NCBI GenBank assembly: GCA_009778295.1
Contig: WRKB01000237.1
Coordinates: forward strand, 1-6,410
DNA: 6,410 nucleotides
Direction of reading: 5' to 3'
From: Betaproteobacteria bacterium
GTDB taxonomy: Bacteria > Desulfobacterota > Desulfovibrionia > Desulfovibrionales > Desulfovibrionaceae
Shown here: piece after piece, positions 1-3,876 of the stretch
Layout: each line of letters starts with the position of its first letter
How positions within the stretch are numbered: position 1 is the first letter of the stretch
Notes under the pieces: model-generated
Database searches by the model: none
Told to the model about the DNA's origin: nothing
The model's input: the letters and a program-made list of their open reading frames with translations, nothing else
Program-made: the position numbers and the translations under genes

Positions 1-55
1 GCGCCGTTCTAAGGTTACGCGCAAAGTTCCCGATAACGCAAAAGATAGACAGAAC

Positions 56-73
56 ACCACGTATCAACGTGGT
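56..73. repeat. Perfect inverted repeat (7-bp arms, 4-nt loop)
   Basis: ACCACGT (56-62) and ACGTGGT (67-73) are perfect inverse complements separated by ATCA. It could be an RNA hairpin in either direction or a dimeric protein-binding site. No T-run follows on either strand, so a rho-independent terminator is not supported. The overlapping GGTA/TACC (71-82) continues the run of dyads towards the palindrome at 83-96. Confidence 0.6.
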
Positions 74-82
74 AATGCTACC

Positions 83-96
83 AGCTATTAATAGCT
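83..96. repeat. 14-bp perfect palindrome AGCTATTAATAGCT
   Basis: The sequence equals its own reverse complement over 14 bases. It overlaps a direct repeat, because AGCTATTA occurs at 83-90 and again at 93-100, a 10-bp (one helical turn) phase. It also covers the -10 element of a possible leftward promoter (88-117, - strand). Those three properties together suggest an operator, but this is inference and no regulator gene is seen nearby in this half of the window. Confidence 0.5.
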
Positions 97-117
97 ATTA
101 AACACCGTTTTTGTCAA
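88..117 (-). promoter_or_regulatory. Possible leftward sigma-70 promoter
   Basis: Read on the - strand, TTGACA (117-112) is a perfect -35 hexamer. It is followed after 18 nt by TATTAA (93-88), a fair -10 element. Transcription would run left, through the hairpin at 56-73 and out of the window. No start codon with a ribosome binding site is visible on that strand before the edge, so the gene it would serve is unseen. The -10 lies inside the palindrome at 83-96, which would suit repression. Confidence 0.3.
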
Positions 118-219
118 GATAGAGAAATCCGAGCTGGAATAATGTATTGAAGCATGTCTTAGTCGTAGTTTTTCTGCCGGCGTGGCACATCTGCGGGTTG
201 CCATATGCCTCGCGAATGC

Positions 220-250
220 TTGACGATGGGGGTTGTTGCGTCAGGATAAT
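220..250 (+). promoter_or_regulatory. Weak candidate promoter for the methyltransferase operon
   Basis: TTGACG (220-225) and GATAAT (245-250) each match sigma-70 elements at five of six positions, but the 19-nt spacer is longer than usual. TATAGT follows directly at 251-256. It is the best-looking pair between the left dyad cluster and the first gene, and would give a leader of about 100 nt. The call is tentative. Confidence 0.22.
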
Positions 251-345
251 TATAGTATCGGCAATATTTGTGAAATGGCAAACCAGTGCTCTCTAGAAGA
301 TCGTCGTTTTGTCGTCTGGAAATAGCGTGTCAACACGCGAAATAT

Positions 346-350
346 GGAGG
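346..350 (+). promoter_or_regulatory. Shine-Dalgarno GGAGG
   Basis: GGAGG lies 7 nt before the ATG at 358, ideal spacing, and decides that start over the next in-frame ATG at 370. A 6-bp inverted repeat (GCGTGT at 325-330, ACACGC at 333-338) ends 7 nt before it. Confidence 0.8.
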
Positions 351-357
351 CCGATAG

Positions 358-1179
358 ATGGCATTTGAAATGCAGTGCATCAGAAAAGTGAAGGAGGTGG
401 TGCAGTATGCCCGCCCGTATGTGGGCGAGGAGCGGATACAGGTTGGCTGCCTGGGGTATCAGGATATCATTCTGTCCACGGCCCAGGCACGCGCTTTGCT
501 GGGTGCTGAAGGCTACATGCGTTCGTTGACGCGGTGGGACGTCTACAGTTCGGCTAAACGGAAAAACCGTAAGCTGGCGTTTTTGCCAACGCTGGAGGCG
601 AAAGCTATCTTTGCCGATCCAAAAGCGCGCGAAAAGCTGAAAATCGATAAGCTTCCGTCCCTGCTCCGAGCTTTGCAGCAGGATGTTTTCATCTACGAAA
701 CCCAAAACATATTTGCTGGATTCGGCTGTGAATACTCGGCTATTGACGTGATCGCGCACACCGGTACGGAAAAGATTCACGATTTGAATTATCCGATCAC
801 CGACAATTTACGCGACGTTTTTGACATTGTGGTTGACGGAGGCACAATGGAACATTGCTTCAATGTGCCTGAAGTCCTGTTCAATATTGTAAAAATGCTC
901 AAACTGAACGGTTTTATATTGCATATCTCCCCCATTACCTATCCGAATCATGGATACTACAATTTTAATCCTGTTCTATTTCATGAATTTTATACACATA
1001 ACGGATGCAAAACTATCAGCTGTACATGCGCTGTCGTATATTCTGAGGATCAGCCAAAAACCATACCCTTGTCAGATACATTTGAACTTCCGCTGCAGAA
1101 TACTGTGATGTTTTTTATTGCACAAAAAATAATAGCGACGAATTCGATAGGCTTTCCTTTACAAGGTATATACAGGTAA
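358..1179 (+). CDS. SAM-dependent methyltransferase-like protein (divergent class I)
   Basis: This 273-residue protein resembles a group of class I methyltransferase-fold proteins that occur in polysaccharide loci. The second half carries the recognisable part: an acidic strand end (SAID, 127-130), HDLNYPI (141-147), the strand-4 motif FDIVVDGGTMEH (155-166), a helix with FNVPEVLFNIVKMLK (168-182), NGFILHISP (184-192) and the distal NHGYYNFNP (197-205). The classic glycine-rich SAM motif (D/E-x-G-x-G) is not obvious. The nearest glycine-containing strand is VGCLGYQDI (29-37) close to the N-terminus, followed by a long insert, so SAM binding is unproven. No signal peptide or membrane segment is seen, so it is probably cytoplasmic. 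It starts 7 nt after GGAGG and is followed after 46 nt by the radical SAM-glycosyltransferase gene, probably in one operon. An acceptor sugar or glycan intermediate is likely but inferred. The 3' half is AT-rich (about 28-38% GC per line at 901-1179) against about 58% near 421-480, a sign of mosaic origin. Confidence 0.75.
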   Translation: MAFEMQCIRKVKEVVQYARPYVGEERIQVGCLGYQDIILSTAQARALLGAEGYMRSLTRWDVYSSAKRKNRKLAFLPTLEAKAIFADPKAREKLKIDKLPSLLRALQQDVFIYETQNIFAGFGCEYSAIDVIAHTGTEKIHDLNYPITDNLRDVFDIVVDGGTMEHCFNVPEVLFNIVKMLKLNGFILHISPITYPNHGYYNFNPVLFHEFYTHNGCKTISCTCAVVYSEDQPKTIPLSDTFELPLQNTVMFFIAQKIIATNSIGFPLQGIYR

Positions 1180-1225
1180 AAACTAAAAAACAACAAGTAA
1201 AACCATTGGAAAAATTGGAAGACTT

Positions 1226-3454
1226 ATGAATGTCTTGCTACTCACCTCCCCTGCTCCGCGAAGCGCCGCTTTCTCCACCTCCGAAAAACGTCCTCCTCTC
1301 GGAGTGGGGACGCTCATAGCCGTTCTTGAGCAACGCGGGCATACGGTTTTTTTTGATGATCAGTACCTGAAGCCATGGCCCATATTTGATAACGCCGCAT
1401 TTGTGCGCAGGCATCGCATCGATTTCGTCGGCATTTACAGCAGTACCATTTGTCTGCAAGGTACGCTGTCTCTGGTGCGCAAGCTGCAATATTTGCGTAA
1501 GCAGGGAACCTGGGGAGGGCGCATAGCCGTGGGGGGCCCGCATACTTCTTACGGTGCAGAAAGCTTGCCGGAGTATGTTGATCATATTTGTATCGGTGAA
1601 GGTGACATCACGCTGTATGAATTTATCGAAGGCACGGAAAAAGAACGAATTGTCGTGGGTAAAAAGGTTACCGACTTGGATGCCCTGCCCATGCCCGCGT
1701 GGCGCCATTTTATTTACCGGGGATACAATTGGACAAGCTCTTGGAATAACGAAACGCCAACGTATACTATGAACACGAGCCGGGGGTGTCCGTTTTCGTG
1801 CGCCTTCTGCTCGGTAAAAGGAGTGTGGGGCCGCACATACCGGTATATGAGCGCCGAACGCGTGCTTGAAGATATTGTCTTCATGAGCCGTTATTACGGC
1901 ATGCGCACGGCCTACTTCCGGGAAGATCATTTCACTCTGAATGTCAAACGGATGGAGGCACTTTGTGAAGGTCTACTGCAGCGAAATGAAAAAGTAAGCT
2001 GGATGTGTGAATCCCGCGCCGACAGTGTGGATAGGCCGGGGGTTCTCAAGCTTATGGCCAAGGCCGGATGCCGGGCCATTTATCTTGGCATTGAGAGCGG
2101 CAGTCAACGGATGCTGGATCTGCTGAAAAAAAATGAAACTGTTGAGCAGTTTGAATATGTCATTGCCGAGGCTAGGCGAGTAGGCATCCGGACTTATGCC
2201 AGCATGATTTATGGCGTGCCAGGCGAGACCTCTGAAGACGTAGCACTCACGGAAGCCTTCCTTGAACGTACCCGTCCAGATCACATCGGGCGCAATGTTT
2301 TTGTCGGGTTGCCGGGTTCGGAACTCTACGATGCATTACGTCGCAGCGGCGTATATGACTATGAGGATGAGAACGGGCTGCTCTATCCTACAGGATATGA
2401 GTCACGGGCGCGCGTCATGTACGGGAGCGAGTACTTTAATGTGGTTTCAAAGGCATTGGGCACTGCTTCACCTGAATTCCCCGGCCAAATTGTACGTAGT
2501 AAAAAGAAACCACTTATCAGCGTGATTATGCCCGCTCGTAATGCTGCAGCATTTGTGGCGGAAGCCGTTGATTCAATACTTGGACAGACTGAGGGCAATT
2601 TTGAGTATCTTGTCCTTGACGATGCCTCTGATGACGACACGTATGATGCGCTTTGTTCATTGCGTGATCCGCGTATTTTTCTGCACAGAAATAAAAAACC
2701 CCTCGGCATTACCCCTAGCCTGAACAAGCTGCTTGATTTGGCTCAAGGAGATTTTATTGCCCGCATGGATGCTGACGACATCAGCTTGCCGGAGCGTTTT
2801 GCCCGCCAAGTTGCTTTTATGCGCAAGCATCCTGATATTTGGGTCTGCGGCGGTCCCCATACTTATTTCGGAGCCGAGGCGGAACGTGTGCGGGAAGTGC
2901 CTTTGGAACACGATGAAATCAAATCGGCATTGCTTTTCACCAATCCCTTGGCGCATCCTTTTGTCATGATTCGGGGAGACAGAGTATGTAAGCATGGGAT
3001 CAGATATGACGAGACAATGACCTGCGCCCAGGATTATGAGCTGTGGATTCGTCTGGCCCTGCGCTACGAAGCGCGGTTCGCCAATATCCCCCAGTTGGTC
3101 GGGCGTTATCGTAAGCATGCGGGAGCTACCTCCACTTCACGACACGCAGAGCAATTGGAAATGACCGTCAAGGGGCGCTTGCAAGCTTTTGAGGCTTTGG
3201 GTTGCGCAAATTCGGAGAAAGACATGGAAGCGCATAAATACATTTACCAACTCACACCCATAAAAACTAGAGAACAGATGGTGCTTCTTTTCGACTGGGC
3301 TATGCAGTTGCGCTCGGCCAATGAAGAGCGGGGCATATTCTGCCGCGAGCCGTTCAATACCAAACTTCTTGAGCGCCTCCTGTCTCTTTCCGAGAGCCAT
3401 ACGCAGTTTGCCGACGTATCCCATAAGCTGCTTGCGGCTTGGCCTCCCACATAA
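1226..3454 (+). CDS. B12-binding/radical SAM enzyme fused to GT2 glycosyltransferase
   Basis: This 742-residue protein has two enzymatic halves in one frame. Residues 1-135 look like the Rossmann-like cobalamin-binding domain of B12 radical SAM enzymes (PPLGVGTLIAVLEQRGH at 23-39, GGPHTSYG at 103-110, GEGD at 124-127). The base-off histidine motif DxHxxG is not seen. Residues about 178-400 are a radical SAM barrel: cluster motif CPFSCAFC (C188, C192, C195), FREDHFTLN (231-239), YLGIESGS (286-293), MIYGVPGET (327-335) and GLPGSELYDAL (361-371). After a lysine-rich linker (425-428), residues 429-640 form a family 2 glycosyltransferase: ISVIMPARN (431-439), LVLDDASDDDT (462-472), DXD-type MDADD (514-518) and catalytic-base motif AQDYELW (601-607). 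Residues 645-742 are an unassigned, probably helical tail. No signal peptide or membrane span is seen. The start ATG has only a weak GGAAGA (1217-1222), 3 nt away. It lies downstream of the methyltransferase-like gene, probably co-transcribed. Expected role: radical-based modification (for example methylation or rearrangement) coupled to sugar transfer on a surface glycan. The domains are clear; the reaction and substrate are not. Confidence 0.9.
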   Translation: MNVLLLTSPAPRSAAFSTSEKRPPLGVGTLIAVLEQRGHTVFFDDQYLKPWPIFDNAAFVRRHRIDFVGIYSSTICLQGTLSLVRKLQYLRKQGTWGGRIAVGGPHTSYGAESLPEYVDHICIGEGDITLYEFIEGTEKERIVVGKKVTDLDALPMPAWRHFIYRGYNWTSSWNNETPTYTMNTSRGCPFSCAFCSVKGVWGRTYRYMSAERVLEDIVFMSRYYGMRTAYFREDHFTLNVKRMEALCEGLLQRNEKVSWMCESRADSVDRPGVLKLMAKAGCRAIYLGIESGSQRMLDLLKKNETVEQFEYVIAEARRVGIRTYASMIYGVPGETSEDVALTEAFLERTRPDHIGRNVFVGLPGSELYDALRRSGVYDYEDENGLLYPTGYESRARVMYGSEYFNVVSKALGTASPEFPGQIVRSKKKPLISVIMPARNAAAFVAEAVDSILGQTEGNFEYLVLDDASDDDTYDALCSLRDPRIFLHRNKKPLGITPSLNKLLDLAQGDFIARMDADDISLPERFARQVAFMRKHPDIWVCGGPHTYFGAEAERVREVPLEHDEIKSALLFTNPLAHPFVMIRGDRVCKHGIRYDETMTCAQDYELWIRLALRYEARFANIPQLVGRYRKHAGATSTSRHAEQLEMTVKGRLQAFEALGCANSEKDMEAHKYIYQLTPIKTREQMVLLFDWAMQLRSANEERGIFCREPFNTKLLERLLSLSESHTQFADVSHKLLAAWPPT

Positions 3455-3475
3455 TAGGATCGTTCACTTGCGGTC

Positions 3476-3500
3476 CGTGAGTGGCTATGCGGCACTCATG
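3476..3500 (+). terminator. Stem-loop after the radical SAM-GT gene
   Basis: CGTGAGTG (3476-3483) pairs with CACTCATG (3493-3500) as an 8-bp stem with one G-U pair and a 9-nt loop, 21 nt after the stop codon. No uridine tract follows, so it is not a classical intrinsic terminator. It may stabilise the 3' end or assist termination. Confidence 0.3.
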
Positions 3501-3674
3501 CGTATACTCTATCCTTGCTGACTACTTCAACATATTTTGCATAATCTCCTCACATAGCCGACCGGTAAAAATATAAATCCTCCATTCCTGGAAGGCTGTG
3601 TTGTAGAAAATGATTAATAGTATAAATCCACGTTATTTTCCCCTGGTTAATGGCTTCGACAGCCGCTCAATTTT

Positions 3675-3806
3675 TCATCCACCTGCCTGGAAGAACTCAA
3701 GTGGCGAAACGCCGAGCGCCTCGCAAATTGAATAGACAGCGTTCACCGTTGGCTTCTTCTCACCCATCTCAATCTCCCTCAGATACCGCCTGCGAGTTTT
3801 TGGCAT
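3675..3806 (-). pseudogene. Truncated XRE-family HTH regulator remnant
   Basis: Read on the - strand from the ATG at 3806-3804 to the TGA at 3677-3675, this 43-codon frame matches the back half of an XRE/Cro-type helix-turn-helix domain. RRRYLREIEMGEKKPTV (residues 5-21) is the end of the recognition helix and the following turn (family pattern: SRxYLxxIExGxxxPS). Next comes VYSICEALGVSPLEFF (24-39), matching the final helices (family pattern: LxxIAxALGVSPxELF). The first helices (family pattern: IRxLRxxxGLSQExLA) are absent. An in-frame TAA stands at 3821-3819, and I found no matching piece in the upstream sequence in other frames. There is no ribosome binding site before the ATG. A lone half-HTH would not be expected to fold or bind DNA, so I read it as a 5'-truncated pseudogene, perhaps left by a deletion, phage or mobile element. 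The family call is firm; the pseudogene status is inferred. Confidence 0.72.
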
Positions 3807-3827
3807 AAAGTATGCATTTTAAAATGC
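3803..3827. repeat. Overlapping palindromes at the regulator remnant's 5' end
   Basis: GCATA-AAG-TATGC (3803-3815) and the perfect 14-bp palindrome GCATTTTAAAATGC (3814-3827) share their central GC, giving a chain of GCAT/ATGC half-sites. They lie exactly where homology of the XRE remnant begins (its ATG at 3806-3804 is inside). They could be an old operator of that regulator or a recombination junction; neither is shown. Confidence 0.5.
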
Positions 3828-3841
3828 GGGGTCATAAAATT

Positions 3842-3876
3842 GGCGTCATCTTCGCCGTAGCTACGCGAGCAGCTAC
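3842..3876 (-). terminator. Weak hairpins at the end of the GT2/TagF-like gene
   Basis: Reading leftward, AGCTAC/GTAGCT-type arms (3871-3876 with 3857-3862, 8-nt loop) include the TAG stop at 3875-3873. A second stem, GGCG (3856-3853) with CGCC (3845-3842), is followed by AATTTTAT. Stems are only 6 and 4 bp, so this is at best a weak intrinsic terminator. Confidence 0.25.

Larger units (their letters stand above)
1..357. other. Upstream non-coding region with dyad cluster
   Basis: No convincing complete gene is present. On the + strand, one frame is open from base 2 to a TAA at 89-91 (29 codons, hydrophilic and basic); it could be the tail of a gene entering from the left, but nothing recognisable supports it. 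The left part holds three adjacent dyads between 56 and 100, listed separately. Bases 120-340 have no clear coding signal. They hold only a weak promoter-like pair (TTGACG at 220-225 and GATAAT at 245-250, spacer 19) and a short inverted repeat at 325-338. The region ends in a strong Shine-Dalgarno sequence for the gene starting at 358. Confidence 0.6.
3455..3872. other. Convergent intergenic region
   Basis: This 418-nt stretch lies between the stop codons of two convergent genes. It contains a hairpin after the + gene (3476-3500), an XRE-type regulator remnant on the - strand (3675-3806), a palindrome cluster (3803-3827) and small hairpins at the end of the - gene (3842-3876). TATAAATCC occurs twice (3572-3580 and 3621-3629), which may be chance. 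No other coding signal is seen in 3501-3674. Confidence 0.7.

Noticed and set aside
2..91. Open + strand frame from the left edge to a TAA, possible tail of an upstream gene
   Set aside because: Only 29 codons, no recognisable motif, and it overlaps palindromes; two - strand frames are also open to the edge there, so openness means little.
183..201. TGGCAC followed by TTGC, like a sigma-54 promoter
   Set aside because: The GG and GC are 14 nt apart instead of the strictly required 10.
250..780. 176-codon open frame on the - strand
   Set aside because: It lies opposite the methyltransferase-like gene, which has a good ribosome binding site and family motifs; the - frame shows no known motif.
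1238..1930. 230-codon open frame on the - strand
   Set aside because: It is antisense to the radical SAM domain, whose motifs are clear; no domain or ribosome binding site supports it.
3798..3827. Resemblance to a Xer/dif recombination site (GCATAA, GTAT and a TTAAAAT-like end in similar spacing)
   Set aside because: By eye, only about 17 of 28 positions match the E. coli dif site, with the right arm poorly kept, and AT-rich dyads give such scores by chance. No integrated element with two copies is visible.
3455..3872. Insertion sequence or transposon remnant in the convergent gap
   Set aside because: No transposase fragment, terminal inverted repeats or target duplication could be found; only the XRE remnant is recognisable.
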